From contig NC_072895.1 in NCBI RefSeq assembly GCF_027943255.1, positions 37,918,001 to 37,982,000 of the forward strand: 64,000 nt of DNA, in the 5' to 3' direction. The translations under genes and the position numbers were made by a program. The notes beneath the pieces were generated by a model, which worked only from the letters and a program-made list of their open reading frames with translations, had not been told where the DNA came from and made no database searches. Below, one piece after another: positions 33,101 to 39,940 of the stretch. Within the stretch, counting starts at the first letter, position 1. The number at the start of each line of letters is the position of its first letter. The DNA is from Anastrepha obliqua (lineage: Eukaryota; Arthropoda; Insecta; Diptera; Tephritidae).

Positions 33101-36100
33101 TTTCACGGAGAAGATAAAATTTCAATGAAACATTCAATAATAAAGCCTAGTCAAAGTCGTATTTATTTATTTTTCTTGCCTTAACAAAAAAATTTTAACA
33201 CTTTTTCAGTGCTATTTTCCATTCGTATATATTTTTGCTTAATTATGTTAAATAATAGTGAATAGCTATGACACATTACCTTAAAACGGATGACTTCTTA
33301 AACGCACTTCGAAACTATAAGAAAAGATATATTTCAGAAAAAGTTGAGCAAATGAGACATTTGTGTGTATCGTCATCATCCACCTTTACAGAGTTATGGG
33401 CATTGTTAAAGACATTAGATGATGCTCATAAGGTGCGCACGGAAAAAGTTTTTATCTTCTCGTACAGCCAAACAGCCTGCAAGCTCTTAAAAACAATTGT
33501 TCCGTTAATCACTGTACCGTTCTGTTTCACGTGAAGCTCTCAGAGTTTGAATTCTTAAATGTTCATGTGGATTGGTTTCGGGCCATTCTGGTATACCAAT
33601 AAATGAAAAGGCAGATCAAATTGCAAAAGAAGCAGCAGTCATGACACTCTCATCGAAGTTGAATACACGGTCGAAGAAGCTTTGAGAATGATTCGTAATC
33701 GCATTGTCTCTGAATGGTACAATGGATTTCTGTCATAAGCAAGTAATCGACCTAACCTTTTTACCCAAATTTTCACAAAGTTACCAGCAAAGACCTGGTT
33801 CAAAAGTTGTATATTCGATGTTAGAGATACAAAATTGACCAACAGAATATTGTTTGGCCACAACTTACGATGGCATTTACTTTCACATGGACATGGACGT
33901 GCCATCTACTCGAAGCTATGTGAGTACGGGGAGCTAAACTCTTATACTCGTACCCACCAACTTTTCATTGTGTCAAACCAATAAGGAGTAAATATAAACT
34001 ATTCGATAAATATAAAGACTTTAAAATCAATGTTAGCACATGCCAATGAAAAGTTTACAGTAAATTTGCTTTCGTTTATTAAAAAAGCTAACATTGCATT
34101 TGGCGGACACCGTACCCGAATGGGTTGGTGCGTAACTACCATTCGGAATTCAGAGAGAACGAAGGTTCCAATCTTGGCGAAAGACCAAAATGAAGAAAAA
34201 GTTTTTTCTAATAGCGGTCGCCTCTCGGCAGGCAATGGCAAACCTCCGAGTGTATTTCTGCCATGAAAAATCTGCTCATAAAAAATATGAAATATATATA
34301 TAATGTAGGTCCCTCCATTTGTGGAACAACATCAAGACTCACACCACAAATAGAAGAAGGAGCTCTGCCAAACACCCAAAAATATATATAACATTGCAAT
34401 TGAGCATTGCCTTACACAGCAGTGATCTCACAGACGGTGGACTCGCTTGGCGTTATGTGAATTTTCATCACGTCATAAAATAAAAACAAATACAAAAAAA
34501 GAGACTGATGCGATTAGGAAGTCACCCAATATAAGCGTTATCATGCGAACTAACAGATGGTCGAACATAAGAAAACCTAAAGAAACTTACCTAAAGTCAA
34601 TTCTGCTTGCTTCTTTTTTTTTTATTTTCCTTTAAAAAATTTTCGTTAAGCAGGCAGAACCGATCTTAAGCGGGCAGAAAAATGGTGTATAGAAAGGAGC
34701 ATACATATATGGTCACATTAAAATTTTGACTCACAGTCTCAAGTTGCATCAGAAAACTCTTGTCAAAGATCCCATGACAAGTCACCTTAATATGATCTTG
34801 TATGCATTTCTGTACCAAGGTTGTCAAACTTTGTCCCGCGATACCATCCAAGAGCTCCATTTCCTGTAATGCCTTGTTTGTTTTGTCTATTGTCATATCT
34901 AAACTTTCGCACTGACACATATTTAATTTACAGTTGCAAACGCAATATTCTAGTTGTTTTAGCATTATATCAGCATCTGCAAAAATAATTTTTGGACTTG
35001 TTTATATAGATCGGCCCGTGTGTGCTCTAAATGCAGTAATAAAGAATCATTTTTAAATATATTTTAAAATAAGTTGTATTATATTTACAGTTTTATTCTG
35101 TTAGGACCTACTTTACCAGCAGAGCCGATAGATAAACTATTTCTACTTTTAAAATGCTTTGAAGCTCCGTTTTCCCACCTGCCTGGCTAGGATAAATTCT
35201 TGGACTAATTGTTAACTATGCTCCGATGAACCTTAAACATTTTACTTCAAACCATAACAACACATTTTAAAGGGAATTTGACTTTGAATATTAAAGCTTA
35301 GTTGAGAAAAAGTTCCTTAGGCCCTGAAAATTATAAAGTAGTAGGTGTTACATATAACTCGGGAGCTTGACAACATTGCGACGCTCGTAATCGAATGACT
35401 GGAGAGAGAGCGTTTCTTTAGATCCAGTCAAAGTATGAAGCCGACGGCTCGTTTTATCCGTGTTCTACGCGTGTTTAACAGAAATTATACTTCGCTGCAA
35501 AACGCAATATTTTTATTGGTTAGTATGGTTTTATGGTTGGTAGGACAACTGTCACTAATCTTGCTGTTTTGTTTTTTAGATTTTTATACGTCGGCTTACG
35601 ATAACAGACTTCCAGTTGATACGGTTTATACGGATTTTTCCAACTAATAAGTTTTGGGTTTCACTCTATTTTTCCTAAATGGATAAAAGCCTACAACTTC
35701 AACCGATGTGTACCGTTGTCGATAACGTGTCTTCTTTTCTTCTGTTCTATCATATTATTACACCCTCCGGTGTCCCTTAGGCCCTTAGGGTAGTATTTTG
35801 AACCCTTTGTTCTTTTGTAATTTTTATTAATTACATATATGAATGTTTATATTTCTCTGAGTTTATGCACTTTTTTGTATTGATTCCACTTTCATATTCT
35901 AGACATGCCTTCACTCGGCGTTTTGTATGGTCTAAGCTGGAGTATGCCGTCTTAATTTGGACCCGCATACAAAAGAAATTTCTTCGTTTTGCACTTAGAT
36001 CTTCGCTGATTACTTCATACAACGAAAGGTGCGGATTATTAAATTAAAAATAGATACAAAGTAGAAATATACTTTCACTCTGCTTTGTTTTCGATATTAT

Positions 36101-38644
36101 AAATAGGACAGTTGACTCGGAATTACCTTGGCGCATTCATTTTTACATAGCAATGATTACGTAGTAATGATTCATTCTTCCTAAAGCGGGTTAGAACTGT
36201 TTATGCTTCGAATGCTCTTTTGATCAGAACATTAAATGTTTTCTGGATCTACTTGAAATTATAACGATCGCTTAGCAGATTTGGTAAAGAGCTAAAAACC
36301 CGCCGAATAACTGTCACCTTTCTTCAAAGCGCTTCTGTGCCGATTGCATCAAATGTAGACTCAATAATTATCTTGTTTTAATTTTAGTATATCTGCTGTA
36401 AACTATAAATTAGTTAGATAGCGAAATTCTTCAGTGTAAAAATGTTTAGAACAAAGGATGCCTAACGAGAACTTGTGGTGAAATTACATTTGACAAGTGC
36501 AATGCCAAGTGGAGTCATTAAAAAATCCTAAGATTATCAAAATGTTTACGCTTCGTTGACTTTTTAAATTTATTTTTTATTTGCAACAAAATTTATAATT
36601 TGAGCTCTTGACTGAACACGTTCGCGGACACTAAAAATTTCAGGGAGCTGCAAAAATAGACAGGCAATTATTTTTTAAACTAGTTGTAATATTCAAAATC
36701 CGATTATACATATATTATAATAGTCAAAACATCGAATTTTAACTGTTATATGAAAGTACTTAATGAATCAAGTGGTCATTACTTTGAAATTGTAGTATAT
36801 TAATTACAAAATCTTAAAGTTACATAAAATTAAATGAACAAAACTTGGCTTTAAAATTTGAATGCTGTAGCATTCACGTCATTTTGTATCACTATAAAAA
36901 TGAATGCTATAGCATTCACGTCCGCGAACGTGTTAATGAAAAATTATAATAAAACTCACTTCTAAATATTGAAAAGAAAATTGTAATAATTCATGGCGTA
37001 CTTAAATGTAAATAATTAAAGTAACATATAATCAAGGAATTCTACTAAAAGTGGTGTTGGTAAATCAGCTGATTTGTTTTTTTTTCTTTCGCCGTGTCCT
37101 TATGGCTGTTAGATCAGAATGAAACAAGGCGAATTCATTATTTGTTTTCTAGTTTCCCAATACTTTTCTTTAACAATAAAACGTACAGAATATTGTTGTT
37201 GGTCTAATGCCACCACCTTTAATGAATGCGCCTTGCATATAATGAAGTAAATTAAGTATTTATATCTTATAAGAACTGAAAACCAACAAATATTGCTTTA
37301 AAATTGTTAAAAAGACCGGTGAAAAACACACGAACAAACAAGGAAATGGCGAAATAATCCGTCGAAATTGCAAGCTTCTGCCAAGAAAGATCGCCAGAAA
37401 AAAACATGGATTCGTGGCCTTACGGAACGACACTCTAGCTGTAAAATCCCTTTCAGTGACGAAAAAATATTTTCCTTAGAAACAAGTGTGGTTGAAGTCT
37501 GCACATATAAAAAAGGTTGTTGAACTGTATTAAAACGTATCAGATGATCTCAGAGAAAGCGAAGCTTATTGAAATTGGCTTTAAAATTAACGCAACTTAT
37601 TATTACGGCGGATGCTGTAGCCGAATCGGTAACGCCCGGGTTCGGGTCTGTGGACATGAAACACCAAATGATGGTAATGTTTCTTCTAATATTGGAAGCT
37701 TCGCGTAGGCAATGGCTGGCCCCTAATGCTTTTCTGTTATGAAAAGGCTCCTCAGAAAAGCCTTCTAGCGTTAAACTGTAGATACATCCATTTATAGAAA
37801 ACATCAAAACGCTGACCACAAATTGGAGGATGACTTCGGCCAAATACCCAACAAAGGATGTAATTGCCACTTATGTATGTATAAAAGTATATACTCTAAA
37901 CAAAAAATAATAATTGAGTAGGTTTACAATCAGTACTGTTTAGATCCATTATTTTTTTTTACAGTCGAAAAGTGAGAACTCTTTACTTATACGAGTTTAC
38001 AATTAAATTAAAACTTATATCAAGTATAACATTTAACTGCGGTTAGAAATTGTCTAAAATAATTTTAAAACACTTACCAGAGGATGCAACATTTTGTTTG
38101 GTGTGCAGTTGAATATAAATTTGAAATGACACCTGGTAAAAAGCAAAAACTACTTCATTGAATTCAGTTGGTATTTGTCCCAGTAATGTTTCCAGTAAAA
38201 TTTGTTTCAAATTAATCGTCTTAAGATTTGCCTGTGGACACAAACTTCTCAAACGCACCGAAAACAACTCCAAACAGCTGAAACTCTTTCTCAAATTTTC
38301 AACTGCACCGACGAATCGATGAAACAACTGAAATCGGTAATCATCGTCATTTTCGGCAGGTCCAACCCGTTGTGGAAAATGTGACCAAAACAATGGTACA
38401 ATTTTATCTCGAATTGAAGATTGCAACTCGAAGCATAATATTTCGCATAGGATTTCCCCTAGGCCAAGATAAGCCACATCTTCACACACATTTTCAAAGG
38501 AATCATCCTCAGTTTCCGTTCTATAAAACTATTAGAAATCTGGTATACAATCCTGTATTAACTGTTTTCTTATTTACTTACAGTTCCAGATAGCACCGGG
38601 AAATGTTTTGATAGTTTTAACCATATCTCCTCAATATCAACCAT
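19595..38644 (-). CDS. mr: ANAPC2 (APC2; morula), anaphase-promoting complex subunit 2, whole eight-exon gene
   Basis: Exons (minus strand): 38582-38644, 38078-38507, 34735-34976, 32772-32952, 27537-28238, 25694-25957, 24344-24591, 19595-19795. All junctions have GT-AG ends and agree in phase (0,1,0,1,1,1,0), giving 776 residues, close to the 800-odd of fly and human APC2. APC2 is the cullin-like scaffold of the APC/C ubiquitin ligase; with the RING subunit APC11 it holds the E2 and drives cyclin and securin destruction. The best matching blocks are HPGVNTMDILTGYIAAIKAI, IYGSKELFMNEYRNLMADRL, EVMLKDLTDSKRIN, EFWP-type AQFWPSF and the C-terminal winged helix MLTNLDSLPLDRI...LIYSGGVYQLYK. Seven introns total about 16.7 kb, mostly transposon DNA. 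Confidence 0.95.
19796..20532. other. ANAPC2 intron 7, unassigned part
   Basis: AT-rich intronic DNA. No feature recognised. Confidence 0.4.
20533..20705 (-). mobile_element. MITE family A copy in ANAPC2 intron 7
   Basis: Left end CAAAGGCGCATCCATTAAGG and right end ACCTTTAATAGATTCGCCTTG are inverted copies. The internal GTTTGATTGTCACGGCAAAG, GCCTCGCCTTG and GACAGCCACATGGACACGG segments match the reference copy at 37033. Shorter by about 30 bp. Confidence 0.8.
21072..21345 (+). repeat. Interspersed repeat family C, interrupted by a piggyBac-like MITE
   Basis: Shares TTTGGCTCTGAGCGAATTTG, the CAACGACTGATTAGATGAG-type segment, GTGTGAATACATGTGAAATG and TTCACCATAGCTAAATAGCA with the fuller copy at 40725-41140. 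The final CTATCATCCTT part is cut at 21346 by the TTAA element. Confidence 0.7.
21350..21631. mobile_element. PiggyBac-like MITE, TTAA target site
   Basis: TTAA at 21346-21349 is followed by CCCTTTGCACTCGAG, and CTCGAGTGCAAATGA precedes TTAA at 21632-21635. The CCCTTTGCA end is characteristic of piggyBac elements. 282 bp, no coding frame. Confidence 0.75.
21962..22560. repeat. Repeat family C, two or three overlapping and inverted partial copies
   Basis: 21962-22100 matches the left end (TTATTCGGTTCTGAGAGAATTC, ACAGAATCAGCTGATAGGCTG). 22120-22310 is a second partial copy (GCAGGGACTGATTGGACGAG). 22312-22560 is reversed (AATCAGCTGACGCCACC read on the minus strand). Arranged as a cluster, probably by nested insertion. 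Confidence 0.6.
22590..23170. repeat. Degenerate interspersed repeat, transposon-derived type
   Basis: Contains ACCAAATTTGGGTGAACATT, a GAGATATTACGTTTTTTGC segment, ACGAAGTTTCATTGAAATAT and TTTTTGCTCGAGTTATCGGG. These phrases resemble the non-coding flanks of common fly transposable elements. No ends defined and no coding frame. Confidence 0.4.
23215..24311 (+). mobile_element. Young Tc1-like transposon, internally deleted, in ANAPC2 intron 7
   Basis: TA-flanked. The two 31-bp windows at 23213-23243 and 24283-24313 are perfect inverted copies (CACATGCCCCACAAAGTCTG inward). A 14-bp part of the end (AAAGTCTGCGTTCA) recurs in direct orientation at 23422, so the left arm has the IR/DR layout seen in some Tc1 elements. 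The right arm lacks it, probably because of the deletion. The right end lies only 32 bp from the exon 7 donor of ANAPC2. Confidence 0.9.
23575..24270 (+). CDS. Tc1-like transposase, truncated (231 aa)
   Basis: The ATG at 23575 starts MEGNGKEIRVSERKIIIKMW. Residues 1-110 form the paired-type helix-turn-helix pair with the GRPKKLS linker near residue 60. Residues 150-200 hold VIFSDESKFCIF with the first catalytic Asp and GGGGLLVWGCMAANGVGQL. The frame ends after YLNILKRNCFIH, before the second Asp and the Glu of the DDE triad, so the enzyme cannot cut or join DNA. It may still bind the ends. Intact families run to about 340 residues. Confidence 0.85.
   Translation: MEGNGKEIRVSERKIIIKMWKDGKSFRNIGKSIGKTYSSIQRVVTIFRQTGIFTSKPRSGRPKKLSTQEERSIINLAKVNPRVTSSKLVENINQTFKESICAETTRKDLRQAGYHGRVARRKPFIFLVNRRKRIQFANEYINKPPEFWKKVIFSDESKFCIFVIKGRQIVWRKPGTALEKQNLVGTVKHGGGGLLVWGCMAANGVGQLEFIDSTMDKWGYLNILKRNCFIH
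24344..24591 (-). CDS. mr: ANAPC2 exon 7
   Basis: Acceptor TTTTTCTAG at 24592, phase 1, donor CAG|GTGTGT at 24344/24343, phase 0. Encodes DEWSLEDLSQITKVPSTILR and the RRIGFWITHGIIGEIRPGIF block, a cullin winged-helix segment, then an acidic linker ending SASDQREEELQ that joins exon 8. Confidence 0.94.
24775..25050 (+). pseudogene. Fragment of a LINE endonuclease domain in ANAPC2 intron 6
   Basis: The plus frame reads VDFTGLEKMVVYNNKFQHKR, CLSPGRKTRTQINHVAIDGT and FNIGSAHYLVAAKSAN. These align with IDFAGARNMVVCSTRFQHKK, LSPDRKTRNQIDHVVIDGR and PNIDSDHYLVAAK of the intact LINE protein at 29043, but the catalytic SDH is now SAH. A related, much older RTE-type copy. Confidence 0.75.
25694..25957 (-). 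CDS. mr: ANAPC2 exon 6
   Basis: Acceptor TTTTTACAG at 25958, phase 1, donor AAAG|GTAAGT at 25694/25693, phase 1. Encodes KMFDISAFIISAQFWPSFNK, VYEAYKGNRTLNWRTVTGRV and APTQAIILYHFQYK, the end of the cullin homology region. Confidence 0.95.
25958..26729. other. ANAPC2 intron 5, with a decayed SINE-like piece
   Basis: Mostly unassigned. At about 26465-26570 a reversed, decayed tRNA-derived SINE can be guessed (GGTTTGCCTGCGGAAAGAC, AGGTCTCGAACATTTGCAC). The open frame 26310-26594 crosses it and shows no motif. Confidence 0.35.
26730..27036 (+). mobile_element. SINE family B, full length, in ANAPC2 intron 5
   Basis: Starts GCGGCCGCCGTAGCCGAATG, with box A at about 26739 and box B GGTTCGAATCTC at about 26792. 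Full body and 3' end GGCGCGTACACC, followed by a (TA)n tail. Confidence 0.88.
27037..27142. repeat. Two (TA)n microsatellites at the SINE 3' end
   Basis: TA runs at about 27037-27062 and 27096-27142 separated by 33 bp. They form the expanded tail of the SINE. Confidence 0.9.
27537..28238 (-). CDS. mr: ANAPC2 exon 5, cullin homology core
   Basis: Acceptor GTTTTTAG at 28239, phase 1, donor GAAA|GTGAGT at 27537/27536, phase 1, 702 bp. Encodes FPESIPAIDDLKICMEKIDM, LHPGVNTMDILTGYIAAIKA, PIRDYLRKRSDTVRRVVTGL, an acidic linker, then IYGSKELFMNEYRNLMADRL, RNLELLKLRFGDSLLHSCEV and MLKDLTDSKRIN. The last three blocks are the conserved cullin homology signature. Confidence 0.96.
28785..32080 (+). mobile_element. 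Complete RTE-type LINE with 12-bp target-site duplication, in ANAPC2 intron 4
   Basis: GGGCCCTCCGTT occurs at 28785-28796 and again at 32069-32080, flanking a 3.27-kb unit. The unit has a 246-bp 5' leader, one long ORF (29043-32036), a very short 3'UTR (ATCGCGCCAATT) and an (AAG)n tail at 32056-32069. It has no ORF1 and no RNase H, and with its short 3'UTR and simple-repeat tail it fits the RTE clade. It lies antisense to ANAPC2. The intact ORF and TSD say that insertion was recent. Confidence 0.93.
29043..32036 (+). CDS. LINE endonuclease / reverse transcriptase polyprotein (997 aa)
   Basis: One uninterrupted frame from ATG 29043. Residues about 30-280 form an apurinic-type endonuclease: TWNVRSL, IQEMRW with the catalytic Glu, LGDFNARVG with Asp and Asn, and SDHYLVAAK with the terminal Asp-His. 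Residues about 490-790 form the reverse transcriptase: NNKAAGADGLPAELFK, CPIHKKGDPAICANYRGISL, YQCGFRPGKSTIDQIFTIRQ, FVDFKAAFDS with the first metal-binding Asp, GFRQGDSLS and YADDIDIIG with the catalytic YADD. The C-terminus carries LTYGAEAWTMT, RLRWLGHVVRMD and RGRPPLRWKDQV, common in this group. All catalytic residues I can check are present, so the protein is likely active. Confidence 0.95.
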   Translation: MKTATKPRMRTSNTDDDPCKRNKEYDLRACTWNVRSLNGEGASARLVDVLVRAKADITAIQEMRWTGQGKKTIGPCDVYYSCHVKERKFGVGFVVGERLRRQVLSFTPVDERLAIIRIKARFFNISLICAHAPTEEKDDATKDSFYERLERSYEHCPRHDIKIVLGDFNARVGKEGIFGPTAGKFSLHNETSGNGQRLIDFAGARNMVVCSTRFQHKKIHQATWLSPDRKTRNQIDHVVIDGRHASSVLDVRTIRGPNIDSDHYLVAAKLRTRLCAAKNVHLPTQRMFDIEKLQSQQTARRFATRLSLLLSESTAQHTDMREQWSNISRSLRTAAEEEIGFRRARKNNWYDEECHAAAERKDAAYRATLRSGATRAMWDRYRELKKEERRIIRQKKREAEIRECEELEMLANRNNARKFYQKVRRLTEGFKTGAFSCKNKDGDLVTDVQSNLKLWREHFSNLLNSDSCACRRECEDPDTPIDDDGIVVPLPDHDEVRIAISRLKNNKAAGADGLPAELFKHGGEELVRCMHRLLCKIWSDESMPADWNLSVLCPIHKKGDPAICANYRGISLLNIAYKVLASVLCERLKPTVNQLIGPYQCGFRPGKSTIDQIFTIRQILEKTHERRIDTHHLFVDFKAAFDSTERSYLYAAMSEFGIPAKLIRLCKMTLLNTSSAVRIGKDLSEPFDTKRGFRQGDSLSCDFFNLMLESIVRAAELNRSGTIFYKSVQLLAYADDIDIIGLNNRAVSSAFSKLDKEAKRMGLVVNEDKTKYLLSSNKQSAHSRIGTHVTVDSYNFEVVKDFVYLGTSINTDNNVSLEIQRRISLANKCYFGLSRQLSSKVLSRRTKLTLYKTLIMPVLTYGAEAWTMTTSDEATLGVFERKILRKIFGPLHVGNGEYRRRWNDELYELYDDIDIAQRIKIQRLRWLGHVVRMDTNAPALKVFDAVPAGGSRGRGRPPLRWKDQVEKDLASLGVSNWRRLARERNDWRALLNSAKIA
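32100..32140. other. Short T-run downstream of the LINE
   Basis: A T17-18 run near 32128 next to the LINE insertion site; low-complexity intronic sequence with no other feature. Confidence 0.4.
32141..32771. other. ANAPC2 intron 4, unassigned end
   Basis: AT-rich intronic DNA between the LINE and exon 4. No feature recognised. Confidence 0.4.
32772..32952 (-). CDS. mr: ANAPC2 exon 4
   Basis: Acceptor ATTTCTAG at 32953, phase 0, donor ATCG|GTAAGT at 32772/32771, phase 1. Encodes WLDETVINWLKKIFSYTC and a C-terminal IEQFFSIII that joins FPESIPAIDDL of exon 5 through a split Asp codon, matching the human LFSIVRDFPDS junction. Confidence 0.93.
33370..33930 (+). pseudogene. Non-LTR retrotransposon RNase H and C-terminal relic in ANAPC2 intron 3
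   Basis: FTELWALLKTLDDA and KVFIFSYSQTACKLLKT (33385-33500) match the middle of a LINE-encoded RNase H. SGHSGIPINEKADQIAKEAA follows after a frameshift at about 33575. The conserved tail LTNRILFGHNLRWHLLSHGH lies at about 33835-33900. Frameshifts and stops make it dead. Jockey/I-type affinity is likely because RTE elements lack RNase H. Confidence 0.7.
34102..34390 (+). mobile_element. SINE family B, diverged copy, in ANAPC2 intron 3
   Basis: GGCGGACACCGTACCCGAAT (box A mutated), box B as GGTTCCAATCTT, then CTAATAGCGGTCGCCTCTCG and CCTCCATTTGTGGAACAACA. The 3' TACGCGCC end is lost. Confidence 0.8.
34735..34976 (-). CDS. mr: ANAPC2 exon 3
   Basis: Acceptor ATTTTTGCAG at 34977, phase 1, donor GAGACT|GTGAGT at 34735/34734, phase 0. 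Encodes ADIMLKQLEYCVCNCKLNMC and GIFDKSFLMQLET, corresponding to the Cys-rich segment and the 'GEYERSFL' block of human APC2. Confidence 0.9.
34977..35419. other. ANAPC2 intron 2, unassigned part
   Basis: No feature recognised. Confidence 0.4.
35420..36050 (+). pseudogene. Jockey-like reverse transcriptase relic in ANAPC2 intron 2
   Basis: TSAYDNRLPVDTVYTDFSN (about 35586-35645) is the conserved strand with the first metal-binding Asp (usual form VDVIYTDFSKAFD). FLKWIKAYNFNRCVPLSI follows. At 35900-36045, WSKLEYAVLIWTRIQKKFLR and FALRSSLITSYNERCGLLN match the C-terminal part of the same enzymes. The YADD region is deleted and stops occur. Confidence 0.7.
36616..36932. mobile_element. MITE with CACGTTCGCGGAC ends (piggyBac-like), containing palindromes
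   Basis: CACGTTCGCGGACAC begins at 36616 after TGAA, and GTCCGCGAACGTG ends at 36932 before TTAA: a 13-bp perfect inverted repeat at a TTAA-type site with one mutated copy. Inside, near the right end, GAATGCTGTAGCATTCACGT at 36860 and GAATGCTATAGCATTCACGT at 36902 are two palindromic units 42 bp apart. Confidence 0.65.
37033..37235 (+). mobile_element. MITE family A, reference copy with 8-bp target-site duplication
   Basis: CATATAAT at 37025-37032 and 37236-37243 flank a 203-bp element. The ends are CAAGGAATTCTACTAAAAGT and, inward from the right, CAAGGCGCATTCATTAAAGG. The body has AATCAGCTGATTTG, a T-run, CGCCGTGTCC, AACAAGGCGAATTCATTA and TTGTTGTTGGTCTAATGCC. The 8-bp duplication fits hAT- or P-type transposases. 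No coding capacity. Confidence 0.85.
37607..37870 (+). mobile_element. SINE family B relic, strongly diverged
   Basis: GGCGGATGCTGTAGCCGAAT (box A) near 37607, a damaged box B GGTTCGGGTCTG, AGGCAATGGCTGGCCCC and GACCACAAATTGGAGGATG mark an old copy with internal deletions, in ANAPC2 intron 2. Confidence 0.65.
38078..38507 (-). CDS. mr: ANAPC2 exon 2
   Basis: Encodes DDSFENVCEDVAYLGLGEIL, CFELQSSIRDKIVPLFWSHF, FHRFVGAVENLRKSFSCLEL and TLLGQIPTEFNEVVFAFYQV. Donor TCTG|GTAAGTG at 38078/38077, phase 1. The acceptor is uncertain: CTGAG|GAT at 38508 keeps the frame open with exon 1, whereas the better-looking TTTATAG at 38521 would run into TGA. N-terminal repeats of APC2 are poorly conserved, so this part is recognised mainly by position and open frame. 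Confidence 0.85.
38582..38644 (-). CDS. mr: ANAPC2 exon 1 with start codon
   Basis: ATG at 38644 opens MVDIEEIWLKLSKHFPVLSG and T, 21 codons, to the donor ACT|GTAAGT at 38582/38581, phase 0. Short first exon directly downstream of the tandem DREs, separated from exon 2 by a 74-bp intron. Confidence 0.75.
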
Positions 38645-38716
38645 TGCACGGCACTGATAAGCAAACGTATTTAATAAATAAACAATCTGCTTTTGTTTAT
38701 TTTATCAGCGATAACA

Positions 38717-38732
38717 TATCGATATATCGATA
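38717..38732 (-). promoter_or_regulatory. Two abutting DRE octamers (TATCGATA) upstream of ANAPC2
   Basis: TATCGATATATCGATA is two exact, directly adjoining copies of the fly DNA-replication-related element, about 73-88 bp upstream of the ANAPC2 ATG. DRE binds DREF and marks promoters of proliferation and housekeeping genes in Drosophila. A DRE promoter fits a cell-cycle gene. Each octamer is palindromic, so the strand is nominal. Confidence 0.75.
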
Positions 38733-38744
38733 ATAAAGCAGGAA

Positions 38745-39940
38745 GCACACTAGTCAAACGCTCGTAAGCCATGCCAGAACTTCTTTTAATGATATGTTCA
38801 CATATAACTAGATGATCTACTTTTTCGTGCTTGACTCCCAATCCGTAATTAAAAAGCGAGACTTCCCATACGAAATTTCACGCTGTTTGTGTTTTATATA
38901 GGAAAATTATCTCATTAATCACAAAATTTTCATAGACTGACGACAATGCGGAGAGTGAAAATACAGGACGAACAGAAGAAACGCAATAATAGAAATATTG
39001 GTACATATATGAAGATAGTACTATCTTTTTTGGTTATTTAACGTGCAACACAGTTTTCAAAATCGTTCTGAGATTTACATATATAGGTACATATTTTAAT
39101 CCTAATTTTAGTCAATTTTCCCCAAGTATTGCCGTTGCTTAACAACTCTTTCCATATTATTTCTCTTTATTGCGCTATTTTTTAAGCTTTATAATTATGG
39201 CATGCAAAATTTACTTATTTATTTTTAGAGCCTAAAAAATTACCTCGAATAGCGCAAAGTAACTCACAACTAATTACATGCAGAATTATAAATTATATGA
39301 AAGAATTATTTACTTTGGTTATGAGAAGAGTACGCGACAAAGTCTTCGATTCTAATCAATAACATGTATGCGCGAAGGGTTTATTCTTAAACCTATGTTT
39401 TTATAACGTTGTAACGAACCGAGAAGCTTCGCGAACCGATTACCAACAATACCGAGCGAATGATATACCAAAATAGAAATCTGAATTCGCCTTGACACTA
39501 GCTGGCGGGACAAAACTCGGCAGAAGATACGAGTTGCCAAATCTAGAAACTATGATAATGTTCAAGCACATGTATATAAGCAGAAGTTCATGTGCATAGG
39601 GTGTTTAGTCTTAAGTCAAAGGTGAAAAAGAGTAAACGAATTGTAAAGATAAATTGATTCACTTCGGCAAAAAGGTGTATTGCCATTAATTTATGACTTT
39701 TATTTATCAATCTAGTGATCTAATTGTGACACGTTTTACTGAGATAAAAGCGTAACAATATTAATTATCCTAAAACTCAACGACTAATGTGTAGTGGTTT
39801 TTATATATTTAAGGGGTAACGGTGTGCACATAAACTTAATGTTATTTTATTATTTGGTTTATGAGATAAGCATAGAATTTGCCAATTAATTTTTAAAATT
39901 CAATATTTCAAACGAAAATTACATTAAACGGTGTAACACC
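38745..39940. other. Intergenic, unassigned
   Basis: Upstream of ANAPC2. AT-rich with no supported gene. The minus frame 39352-39540 has no motif. Confidence 0.4.
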
